DNA of 64,000 nucleotides from Sclerotiophoma versabilis (taxonomy: Eukaryota; Ascomycota; Dothideomycetes; Pleosporales; Didymellaceae). The position numbers and the translations under genes are program-made. The first letter of the stretch is position 1. Each line of letters starts with the position of its first letter. The stretch covers positions 1,116,001 to 1,180,000 of the forward strand of contig JAAROD010000054.1 of NCBI GenBank assembly GCA_012274445.1, given 5' to 3'. The notes beneath the pieces were generated by a model. It was not told the DNA's origin, ran no database searches, and saw nothing but the letters and a program-made list of their open reading frames with translations. Positions 1 through 9,568 of the stretch are shown piece after piece.

Positions 1-1
1 G

Positions 2-1417
2 CGATCACTCAAGCGCAAGCGAGATCAGCAACCAAGGATCGACGTCTACACTGGACGTTCTTCTGACGGAACTCCTGCGAAGCCTCACCGTATCAAAGAT
101 GAACCATTGAGTAGCCCTCCACCTGTCATGCATGTGCTCATGCGCACAGAGACGATTGACCTTGACGATCCGGCGGCCAACGATGTTGAAGCAGCTCACC
201 CTCTGCAAAGGACTCCCTCGATGCACTCAAATGCGACCGGTACAATTCGTTATCAACGATCCGGTAGCGCACCGTTTTCGCAGTTTACGAACCAAGAGAC
301 TATACAAAAAGAGCATGAAGCGGTTGATCGGATGCCTAACGTTCAAGCTAGGCTTCAAATTGCCGCGGCAGAGATGCGAGCACTTAGTGAGCCCACGAAC
401 CCACACCCCAACGACCAACATGCTCTTCAGCCTCTCGATCCCAACGTTGTCGTACATACACCGGAACGAGCCCCGAACAAGCAGTTGAAGCAACCGGGAA
501 CTCGAGGCCTTGAACATGGCATACCCGCAGAATCTGGTGAGACGACTCCACCAATGGACGAGAATGAGTTGCGGCTACCCCCGAGTGCCGTTCGAGCGCG
601 CCTCCAAAAGAAGCGTGCTACGAAGGATCCTCAGACACCTGTAAACCGGTTGCAACGCAACCCTACATCAGGCTCACCACTCGTGAAACAGGAACTAATG
701 CTTTCTCCTGCTGCATGTGCATCTCGACCTGTGCAGACACCTTCAAGCTCGCGTGGATCCCGAACTTCTGCATCGAGCGCTCGATCAAAACAGCTAGAAG
801 ACGTTTCACCTGACGGTCGACCGGTCTGGAGTATGCGCGCTTCTGACAAGCGTCCTGTTGCGCACAAATGCAAAACGCCATCTTTTGACAAGCAATCACG
901 TCTTCGCGACAAGTCGGTGAACGAGCTCAAGGTTCAAGACTTCAAGCCAAACCCGGCTTACAACCAGGGCTACAGCTATGCGTTTTCGGAGGCAGTCCGC
1001 AAACGCGGCGACCGCATGTGCCTCCCTGGTTGCACTAATACTCAGTGCTGTGGCTCTCACTTCCGCCGGCTTGCTGAGGCACTGGATCCACTCCCTGCAA
1101 CACAAGAAGAGGCATTGCTAGAAGAGTATCTTGGTGATGCATACAATACAGTCATGTCGACGCAGATGTCGTCAGACGAACGCGATGAGCTAGTTCTGCA
1201 AGCAAGGACAAGGAAAATGGCCAAGGACAACGGCAAGCATCGAGAAGCATACGAGCGACGCCGGACGCCACCTGGTTTCTGGCGTGTCGACTTCCCCACT
1301 ACACAGGAGCAGGAGGACGACAGAGGAAGGGCGAAGGAGCAGGAGGTCAAGACCATGCAGGAGCGTTGGCTCGAGGCGCAGAAGAAGGGTGGAAGGTGGA
1401 TGTTCAGAGACGAGTGA
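2..1417 (+). CDS. ctp1: Ctp1/Sae2/CtIP-like DNA end-resection protein, 3' part
   Basis: The reading frame is open from the first bases of the window, so the 5' end lies upstream and only about the last 470 codons are present. Most of the visible protein is low-complexity, Ser/Pro/basic and probably disordered. The C-terminal 150 residues carry the family hallmark: CLPGCTNTQCCGSHFRR with its cysteines, then RRTPPGFWRVDFP, the conserved tail of Sae2/Ctp1/CtIP proteins. This family works with Mre11-Rad50-Nbs1 in the nucleus to start resection of double-strand breaks. The tail is known to be the phosphorylation- and DNA-dependent activating part. The stop is followed by a non-coding gap. I see no frameshift or internal stop. 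The identity rests on the C-terminal motifs only; the disordered middle is not diagnostic. Confidence 0.85.
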   Translation, partial: RSLKRKRDQQPRIDVYTGRSSDGTPAKPHRIKDEPLSSPPPVMHVLMRTETIDLDDPAANDVEAAHPLQRTPSMHSNATGTIRYQRSGSAPFSQFTNQETIQKEHEAVDRMPNVQARLQIAAAEMRALSEPTNPHPNDQHALQPLDPNVVVHTPERAPNKQLKQPGTRGLEHGIPAESGETTPPMDENELRLPPSAVRARLQKKRATKDPQTPVNRLQRNPTSGSPLVKQELMLSPAACASRPVQTPSSSRGSRTSASSARSKQLEDVSPDGRPVWSMRASDKRPVAHKCKTPSFDKQSRLRDKSVNELKVQDFKPNPAYNQGYSYAFSEAVRKRGDRMCLPGCTNTQCCGSHFRRLAEALDPLPATQEEALLEEYLGDAYNTVMSTQMSSDERDELVLQARTRKMAKDNGKHREAYERRRTPPGFWRVDFPTTQEQEDDRGRAKEQEVKTMQERWLEAQKKGGRWMFRDE

Positions 1418-1805
1418 CAGTAAACAACTGTTCGGATTGGAATCGTAATTGTCTGTAAGACAACTTCTTGCATAGTCTCGTTGCGAACCGTGAGGTCCAG
1501 CTCAGCGGGGAAGGTGTTTTCACTCATACCACGCTCATGCCGTTAGATGGAGTACTGTCAATACAGCGACTTCCTTGGTCACCCGCTGTTTACTCCTTCT
1601 TGCTCGACCCGTTATCGACTCACCTCGCCTTCTCTGTCTTGAGTTCTGCCGCCATCCCAATAGGCCAGTTCGCTCACGACCGATGTACTGCTGCTCTGTT
1701 CAACGCAACTGAAGTCAACCTTTGCATCCCCTCATAAGGCTCACACGACCAACCTCACCAGATTGAACGTTTCCAGTGAGCCTGTACACTTTCATCGCGA
1801 TCGCC
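1418..1805. other. Intergenic region
   Basis: About 390 bp between the Ctp1-like stop and the next start. A 66-codon open stretch from an ATG at 1537 has no recognisable motif. A pyrimidine-rich tract ending in ttccag (about 1770-1775) could be an acceptor for an upstream exon of the next gene, but I found no convincing donor. Confidence 0.4.
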
Positions 1806-2354
1806 ATGGCACTAGGGCGTTCGTCTCTGTCTGCCGGCCATCCCTTCGATGCTGCTGTTGAGAACACTGAGTCCATGATCGAGGAATGGTTGCAGGTACG
1901 CAAGATCCCCGATGATCCCAAGGTAATAGTTTCCGCCATGTCTGGCTCCTTCAGTGAAGTGACCATTGCGCAGCTTACGAGGGCCAGAATAAAGCCCTGG
2001 TACCACGGCTGCATCGGTGGCGTCCCGATTCCAACACTCATTCGCCGCATGTGGACGAGCACAAGAGACGGCATTCGCACGAACCGATACCAGCTCCCTG
2101 CGCACTTCTACGCAACTCTGTGGCTTGCGTTGTTGGCTTCTTCCGTGGGACTGTTTGCCGTGGGCATTCCTGAAGGGTTGGAGGCGGTGGGTGACTATCA
2201 GAAAAGCTGTCTACGCAAGGACTATGTTGGCCCTGCGTGTGGCGCAGCCCCATACGGTCGTTTCTACCGGATCATGGTGAGGCAGATGGTTAGCAGTCTT
2301 CCACTGCTGGTCACCTTGACCATCTTCTTCTTCCCGGCTGTGGTAAAGCCGTAA
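1806..2354 (+). CDS. Small predicted membrane protein, unknown function
   Basis: A single-exon frame of 182 codons starting at an ATG in a good context (gccATGGC). I do not recognise the family. Residues 1-100 are soluble-looking. A hydrophobic segment at about 101-121 and a second at about 160-180, ending almost at the C-terminus, suggest two membrane spans joined by a loop with two cysteines. The stop is followed directly by what looks like a 3' flank. It could have an upstream exon, because the frame stays open to a GTG at 1776. It lies between the resection factor and Cbf1 with no obvious functional link. Confidence 0.55.
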   Translation: MALGRSSLSAGHPFDAAVENTESMIEEWLQVRKIPDDPKVIVSAMSGSFSEVTIAQLTRARIKPWYHGCIGGVPIPTLIRRMWTSTRDGIRTNRYQLPAHFYATLWLALLASSVGLFAVGIPEGLEAVGDYQKSCLRKDYVGPACGAAPYGRFYRIMVRQMVSSLPLLVTLTIFFFPAVVKP

Positions 2355-3310
2355 AAGAAGCATCATGTGAGTGCATAATAAGTAGGGTTGTGGGCAGACA
2401 GCAGAGGCGAAAGATTTGTTAGCAAGAATCAAGATGCAGTTGACGGTTGTTGGATTGCTAGATTACACCGTAGCATGTGCCGCCCTCGTCTCGACGGTTC
2501 TCAGGCCTAGGTAGCTGTTGTTCAACATGGTAGCCGTCAGAGTCGTCCAGCTTCAGCCCTACGCCAAGCGCTCTTACAGATCGATCACGTTGCACAGAGA
2601 CAAGGCGGCGGTGGTGGTGATGCAACTCTGAGTAGAGAATGTGGGGGAGGGGCGTCACATGGCAGCATCATGTGTCTTGTCTGCTGATTGTTCTGATTGC
2701 CTAGTGCGCAAGGGTGTCATCTGTGGCATACAGTCGCCAGGCTCCGTGCAGCGTGGGGAGAAGAGTGTGTGGAGCACAGTTTGAGATAAGACGGCTGCAC
2801 ATCAAGCTCCAGTCCGCGTGGAGCAGCAGTTGCAGACGAGCACGGAGCTGGGGTCGTCGGCGGGGAAGGCGGGCGGTTGCACGGGAAAACACGGTACTGG
2901 AGACATGCTGCACAAGGACAAGGCGAATGTAGTCAGACAGAGTGTTTAGCAGAGGTCGTGGAAGTGCGCACGACAAGGAGCGGAGGTTGCTCGAGCGGCA
3001 GCGGGTGGAAGATGGAGAAGGCTGGCATGGCGCGAGGCGGGTGTCTGATTCGTCGCCCTTTAGCGCGTTCCCTCTCGGCATTTTGGTGTGAACTCATAAG
3101 ACCCCCCGTGACCCAGCATCGTTCATGTGACTTCCACCTCCAAAGCAGCCTCTCGCCATACAATCCGTGTGCTCGCCAGCAAAGCTCGACCATTACTGTA
3201 AGGCACCCTCCTCTGTCGCTGTGGCCCTGCAAAGCCAATCTCTGCCTCGTCTTTCGATTTCGGGGGTTCATGTTGAAGGCTGATACGCCTGATCCGTACT
3301 GACCTTCCAA
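2355..3310. other. Intergenic region upstream of cbf1
   Basis: About 950 bp with no supported gene; short frames on both strands are overlapping and low-complexity. It presumably contains the 3' end of the preceding gene and the cbf1 promoter. I see no repeat. Confidence 0.4.
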
Positions 3311-3313
3311 GCC

Positions 3314-3320
3314 TCACGTG
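3314..3320 (+). promoter_or_regulatory. E-box TCACGTG in the cbf1 upstream region
   Basis: The 7-mer TCACGTG matches the CACGTG core bound by Cbf1-type bHLH-zipper factors (yeast CDEI is RTCACRTG). It sits about 720 bp before the cbf1 ATG and just before the likely leader intron, so autoregulation is conceivable. CACGTG is common by chance, so this is suggestive only. Confidence 0.3.
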
Positions 3321-3355
3321 TGTCCGCGGCGGGTACGAACATCAAGACGGCTCTG

Positions 3356-3794
3356 GTAAGTCCCACATATCTGCACTCGGGTCGCGACTCTTCGCCTGGA
3401 CGTCGTGTGGCGCTGCGCAACAACACCAGCGCCCGACATGGCATGCGCCGCGTCTGCCATGCCCGCGTCTGCCCGCGCGCGTCCGTGGCTGGCTGGACGG
3501 CCGCTCGCTGGGTGTTGTTGCGCCGCGTCCCGCACCTGGTCGGCGCGCGCATCCACGACGAGGGATCGAAGCACGACGGCCTTGTGCCCTGCGCGACGCC
3601 CGCACCGGCGCACGACACGACGCTCCCTTTCGAGGGTGACGGCCTGGTCCCACGGCGACAGGCGGCGCCGGACGCGGTGCTGGACGCGGTGCTGGCCGCT
3701 GTGTCGGCCGCTTCGCTGGACGCCGTCGCACTGCTTGACAGACTCACCTGCCTGTGCCTGTGCCTGTGCCCGTGCTAACGTTGGCGCTCCCCAG
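3356..3794 (+). other. Probable 5' UTR intron of cbf1
   Basis: A consensus donor (ctctg|GTAAGT at 3356) pairs with a textbook branch point and acceptor (gctaacg at 3774-3780, ccccag ending 3794). This would give a 439-bp leader intron in the GC-rich stretch before the ATG. No coding potential is convincing here. Short TGCCTG-type repeats occur at about 3749-3773. Confidence 0.5.
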
Positions 3795-4039
3795 AACCCT
3801 CTCCGCCCCTCTCCAGCCCGCGCGTGCCGGCCAGCTGCCGCATACGACCGTGTCGGCTGAGGCAGCGCGCACCCGCTCCCACAGCCACTGTCGGCGCGCT
3901 CCCCCCAGAGCTCGACGCTTCCTCCACCGCCCACGAGCCCTTGCTGCGCGACCAAGGGCCCTGCCCACTCGCCCCGCGGATCGCCCACGGCTGCCAGCAC
4001 CGCCCCGCGCTTCGCTCCTCTCCGTGCACCGCCGGCGCC

Positions 4040-4963
4040 ATGGCAGACATCGCTGGCTACCACACCGACGCCAAGCTGGGCCAGGACATGCACTCGAACA
4101 AGCGCAAGCGTGACGCGCGCGACCAGGGCATGAACCGGCCTGCGCCCAGCATGGGCAACGCCGACCTGACGGACCAGGACACTGCTTTCCACCTTGCCGC
4201 ACACAATGCTGGTGCCAACGACGACCTCCAGCAGTTCGACATGTCCAACCACAACGGCGGCGGCAACACGTCGAGTGTGGGCGACACTGCGGCCGCCGCT
4301 CTGGCCTACCACCAGATGACGGTGCCCCAGGCGACGGAGCTGCAGTTTCAAACACAGGCTACCGGCGGCGACAACTCATTCAACATGGGCGACCACCAGC
4401 AGCAGACCAGTATGCAGGACTTCAGCCTCGAAGCGCTGAAGGCTGCCACACAAACAGGCCGTCCTGGCCAGCCAGCCAACAGCGACTCGCCACCCCAGAG
4501 CGCTTCACACAAGCCTGTCGTCGGCTCCGACGAGTGGCACAAAGTAAGGAGGGACAACCACAAAGAAGGTGACGATCAACGCCGATCCCCTTTGCAGCAA
4601 CATGGCTGACAGTACGCAGTTGAACGTCGTCGTCGTGAAACCATCAACGAAGGTATCAACGAACTTGCAAAGATTGTCCCCGGCTGCGAGAAGAACAAGG
4701 GCTCCATCCTGCAGCGCGCGGTGCAGTTCATCACCCAGCTCAAGGAGAACGAGCAGCAGAACATCGAGAAGTGGACGCTAGAGAAGCTGTTGACCGAACA
4801 AGCCATTACCGAGCTCAGCGCCAGCTGCGACAAATTCAAGGCCGAATGCCAACGAGCGTGGGACGAAGCTCAGATCTACAAGCGCGCGTGCGAGAACGCG
4901 GGCATCGTGCCAGATGAGATCAAGGAGCGAGAGAACAACGGCGAGCCGACTGGTCCAAGCTGA
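4040..4963 (+). CDS. cbf1: Cbf1-like bHLH leucine-zipper transcription factor
   Basis: Two exons, 4040-4568 and 4620-4963, separated by a 51-bp intron whose removal rebuilds the basic region (HKE-V-ERRRRETINE). The 290-residue protein has a Gln/Asn/His-rich N-terminal half. It is followed by a C-terminal bHLH: EWHKVRRDNHKE, ERRRRETINEGINELAKIVP, then KGSILQRAVQFITQLKENE and a heptad-bearing coiled segment. The conserved H-E-R set of the basic region predicts CACGTG binding. In yeasts Cbf1 acts at centromere element I and in sulfur, respiratory and lipid gene control; in filamentous fungi mainly the transcriptional role is expected. The ATG sits in gcgccATGG. A probable long leader intron and an upstream E-box suggest regulated expression. 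Family assignment is secure; exact function is inferred. Confidence 0.92.
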
Positions 4964-5427
4964 TTTTTGCTCGAGGATCATGTTCAAACAAACTCCACAC
5001 GCGGACTGACTGCGTGGTTTTCGAGGCTTGCTGCCCACACGTGCTGTGCGGCGAGATGTGTGTCTTCTGATTCTGCTTTCATTGCTGGTCGTTGGCTATC
5101 AGTACACGACGAGGCTCTGTTCACTTCCTTCACAGTAACGGCAGTTGCTCGATTCATTTACGGCGTTCTTCGATATCAGCAACACTCATTACGAGATGCG
5201 GGATGATACATGTTGGGGGTAGCATCAGGCGGTCCTTTGCGATGCAGGCACAAGAGCCTTTGGGCAGTAGAGGGTATGGCGGTGGACTGCTTTCGTGCCT
5301 TAGCTGCATTGATACAATGTTCGGACCTAGGTCTGGCAACTGCTCTGGCTCACTCTCAGTCAGCTTTATATGAAATATGAAACACGACATGTCTGCCTCG
5401 TTCAGCTCCATGTGATTGCACCTTGCC
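4964..5427. other. Intergenic region
   Basis: About 460 bp between cbf1 and the Far11-like gene, with a CACGTG at 5038. No gene is supported. Confidence 0.4.
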
Positions 5428-8400
5428 ATGGCCGTGACCGGCAGCGCTCAGAGGAGCCCCAACCGCTCACCCATTGGCCAGAACGGGCGCCCCCCACATG
5501 TGAGCAGCACCTTCGGCGAGCCTGCAACCCCACAATCGCAATCGCCTTCTCACGTCCACGTCTCTGGCAGTCGGCATCTCCATGCGGGAAAGGCCGATTA
5601 TGGGAAGGTGAGATGTGCGCCTTCTGTGGCGGGCACGCTTAGAACCGCAAGACTCCCGCGGACAACACACCCACAACACCGCCACACCCAGCGCGCGACC
5701 ATGGTGGATCAGAACGACCTGCAGGAGGCGCCGATTGTGCCGCCCGGCGTCGACGAGGGCGACCTCCTCGGCATGGACAACAGCGAGCCCGTGGAGCCGG
5801 TGATCGAGGCCGAGCCCGCAGAGCTCGATGCGCCCCTCGACACGGCCGGACAGCTGGTCGACGAGCGCGACGCAGGCCGCGCCGGCGCCCTCCCTGCCCT
5901 CCCCAACCGCCCCGGGCTGTCGAGAGGGCTGTCGGTGCCCACGCAGCCGCCGCTGCACCTCCCGCCCCCCGCGCCGCCGCAACAACCCCCGCCAGACGCC
6001 CCCGGCGACCCGCTCTCTCTCTCCCAGCTCCAGCACCTGGCCCACCAGGGCGGGCTGCCCAAGGTCGAGCCTACCCCATACGCCTTTACATACGACGATG
6101 CCTCGAGCCTGGAGGAGGAGCTCGAGGAGTGGTTCACGTATGCGGTCGAGGAGCAGGCTATGCTGTTGAAGGCACAGGCGAGCTTTGCGCTGGAGTGGAG
6201 CAGCTTCAACGGCCAGAACGAGACCTCGTACACCGAGGGCGGGCTGGACTGGAACAGGGCAACGCCAGAACAGCACACCGAGTTTGTCGGCCACCTCTTG
6301 CACGGGGTGAGAGAGGAGGAGCCCGCGGAAAGGCTGAAGAGGCTCGAGGCTCTGGTCTATGTGCTGCTGGGCTGCTGGCACGAGACCGCTGGCCTTGCAA
6401 AGACAAGCGCTGAGCACGACAAGACAGAGGACCAGAGTCACGGCCCCGGGAGGAGGCTCAGTGCGGCCTATGAGCGATCAGGACAGCAGGTCGACACGAT
6501 TCTCCGCAATGTCAAGTTGCTGGCCGGCAGCAACGCTCTTCAGACACTGGTCGATGTACTGCGCGCGTCTTGCATGCGCGCCTGTGGCGTCATATCAGAG
6601 GATGAAGTCCACGAGGGCAAAGAGGCAGAACGACGCGAGGTGTGGTGCGCCATGACCGCTGTTTACGTCGTCTTGGAAGTTGCACGGTACCAAGAGCGGA
6701 CGGACAACGATTTGAGCCTCAGAAGTGCTGTGCTCCATCTCAAGAAACCAGGTCTTCCCATGCTGTTTGTCGAGGTGATCTCGAAGCTGCGATGGGACGA
6801 GTCGATCAACCTTCCGCTCAGCAAGGTCACGTTGCTGTTGTGGAAGGCAGTTCTGGTCTCTTTTGGCGGTATTTCTGAAGCAGATAAGGCGAAGGAGTCT
6901 TTTAAAGACAAGAACTTGGATGCTGAAGATGCGCGAGGGCAGCCGATTATCACCGCATCCCCTCTTGACTATCACCTCTTCCGACAGGAAATCAGCTCTA
7001 AATACCCAGCGTACAACCCACCCGCGCCACTGTTTCCTCTCGAGCCAGAGAATAATTCCATCCTTCCTCCGTTGAGGAATCACCCAAACAAAGTTGCAGG
7101 TAATCACGTCTTTGGTTCAGGGCTTGGAGACACGACTGGGAATAACACCTCCATCCTCCACCAGCCCGTACATATTGCTACCCCTGCACCCTCACCACCA
7201 CCCTCACCAGCTGGACCGGGTGGCAAAGGCGGCAAGAAGCAGAACTATCAAACAAACCAGATGTTCCCCTTCTTATACCCGCCGCTCGACGAGTCTAGCA
7301 ACAACCTGGGCGGCAAGGGATCCACCGACCTTCAGGACATGCTGGTTGGACGCAAGTGGGAAGGATCTGACATTCCAGCCTCGATCTTGGAAGCGGCTGA
7401 GCTGTTTGCAAAGCGCATGAAGGCCACACGTGCTATGAAGCAGTTGTGGGAGGAACGCGTGGCGTTCATGAAGTACGAAAGAGGCTGGTCCGGCCCCGAT
7501 GACAACCCTGATGTCGAAGAGCTTTCACTTGAGCCAAAGAAAGATGCGGCGAAGAAGGAGAAACCCGCTCCAGGGGGTATCGAAGAGAGGATGGATCTCG
7601 TCGAGGAGTTCTACCGCAACGCACTACCAAGTCTGCAGTCTCTGATCATAGTGCTGATCAAGGCGATTCTGGCCCACGTTACTGCTCTTGTCACGCAGTC
7701 GAGCGGAGCTAATGGGCTACAAAGTGGCTTCCAGTACAACGACAACGTCAACGGGCCATCGGTGCAGAGACCTGAGATGAACGGCATGAACGGCCACAGC
7801 AACACGCCTGCAACTAACGAGGAGCTGGATGCTATGCGCACTCAGGAAGTCCTGGATAAGGCGGTCACAGGCACGTTGATGTTGATCTTGAAGTGGTTCA
7901 AGGTCTCGCATATCTTGAAGTTTGAGTATATCACGCAGCTACTTGTTGACTCTAGCTACGTCCCTTTGATCCTGAAGTTACTACAACTGCAAGAGATCGA
8001 GAAAATTGTCAACTTCAAGAGCGAACAGGAGGAGCTAAAGTACGTCACACCTATCCTTCTCTCTATGATGTGCTGACAGTTCCTAGCTTCTTCAACTTCT
8101 GCCGTGCCCACTCTCGCAATGTTCCCGAAGAGGGGACTCACGATAATACAGAAGACAAACCAGACAACGACTCGGACTCGGACGAAGCAGCGCCCCCGCC
8201 CATTCGTCTGACGCGCAACGAATCGACCGACTCGGGTGTTGAGTCCCTCTCACATTCCTCTATTCCTCAGCCTCCCGAAGTCGATGAACTTGGCTTTCCA
8301 ACTACCGAACTCCCTTCGGAACCCATCACCACCTTCTCCTGGCGCGCCTTCTTTACCTCAATAAACTACCTGCGCATCATGCAGAAGATCTGCAAAAACA

Positions 8401-9392
8401 AAGCGCACCGCAACCTCATGCTGGTCTCGTACAAGAGCTCGCAATTCCTACGCAAAAGCCTCAAAGTCCCACAACCTCAACTCCGCCTGTACACGCTCAA
8501 GCTCTTCAAGAATCAGGTCCCTTATTGCGGCCGCAAATGGCGCCAGTCAAACATGCGCGTCATCACTGCCGTGTATCTGCACTGCCGCCCGGAGCTTAGG
8601 GACGACTGGCTGGCAGGCAGCGACGTCGACGCCGAAGTCGATGAGAGCGTGCCGCTTGAGCAGGCCTTGCGAAGTCTGACTCATTGGTTCAACTTGAAAC
8701 GCTATCCCGAGAGCCTCGGTGCGAGGCCCGGTGTGCTGGGAGAGGAGATGGATTTTTTCCGCAATGAGCTTGACAAAATGGACTGGGGCGAGCTGGAGCA
8801 GGACCAGGAGGTGTTTGAGTTGGGATGGGAGGGCCAGAGTGAGGGTTGGTGAGCGTTCTTTGCCCGCCGCGTGCCCTGCGCCCGAGGTTCCCTCCTCTGC
8901 GCCGTCGAGTCAAGGGCTGCATTTGAAGTTGACTAAATTGTAGACGATGCGGACCGTGCGAGCTTTCGGGCTGGTCCAAGGCTCAAGGTCCGTCGTAGGA
9001 GGGATCCGGTCAAAGGCGGCCGAGTCATCAGGGCTTCGGATCTGTCGTCGTCTATGCGAAGTCTGCGCAACACTTGGCCAGGAGCGAATCGACGTGTGCG
9101 ACGTCCTGCAAGGAGAGATGTCCATGCGCTATTGGAACAGTTGGTTATCGCGTCACAAGGCGGAGGTGGGAGTAGCGATTCCGACAGCGAGGGCGCGGAT
9201 AGTAGCTGTGATATCGAGCAGCCCAAGACGGATGAAGCAGATCGCAATTCGGCCTTGAACTGGAATAGTGGGAATAGAATTGGTAGCAGGATGAGGGAAA
9301 GGCACCAGTTGAAACAAAAACACGGGGGATGTCGAGGTTTGACGCTGTCTGATAGCATGATCAGGTACCACAGCATCAGTAGCACAATGTAA
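5428..9392 (+). CDS. far11: Far11/STRIP-type STRIPAK complex scaffold
   Basis: The N1221/DUF3402-type core is recognisable (FTYDDASSLEEELEEWF, the long helical middle, and a C-terminal YCGRKWRQSNMRVITAVYLHC block). It marks the STRIP1/2-Far11 family (Neurospora HAM-2, Sordaria PRO22), scaffold of the striatin phosphatase-kinase complex controlling cell fusion and fruiting-body development. A 47-bp intron (8040-8086, branch tgctgac) is certain because it restores NFFNFCRAH. Two ends are open. The start may be 5428 (with an 84-bp in-frame intron 5608-5691) or the ATG at 5701. The frame stops at 8852 if read straight through, but a donor at 8839 and a perfect branch/acceptor (ttgactaaattgtag, ending 8943) lead into a 149-codon open terminal exon ending at 9392. 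Full model about 1242 residues; minimal model (ATG at 5701, stop at 8852) about 1034. Confidence 0.85.
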
Positions 9393-9568
9393 CATTTTAC
9401 CGTGATTTTGTCTTCTTCAATTTTATTCAGTGTCCAGGTACCCTCGTGGAAGCTGTGGAATCAGAACGACTCAAGGTCCCTCGTCTTCCCTCGCAGATAC
9501 TGCCTACTGAACACTAACTACCCCTTACCACCACGACTCATCAGCCCCCCGTTCACAATCATGCCACT

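Noticed and set aside
3314..4351. Long overlapping frames on both strands in the cbf1 leader.
   Set aside because: GC-rich sequence with few stops; Arg/Ala/Pro-rich products, no motifs, and a better explanation as leader and intron.
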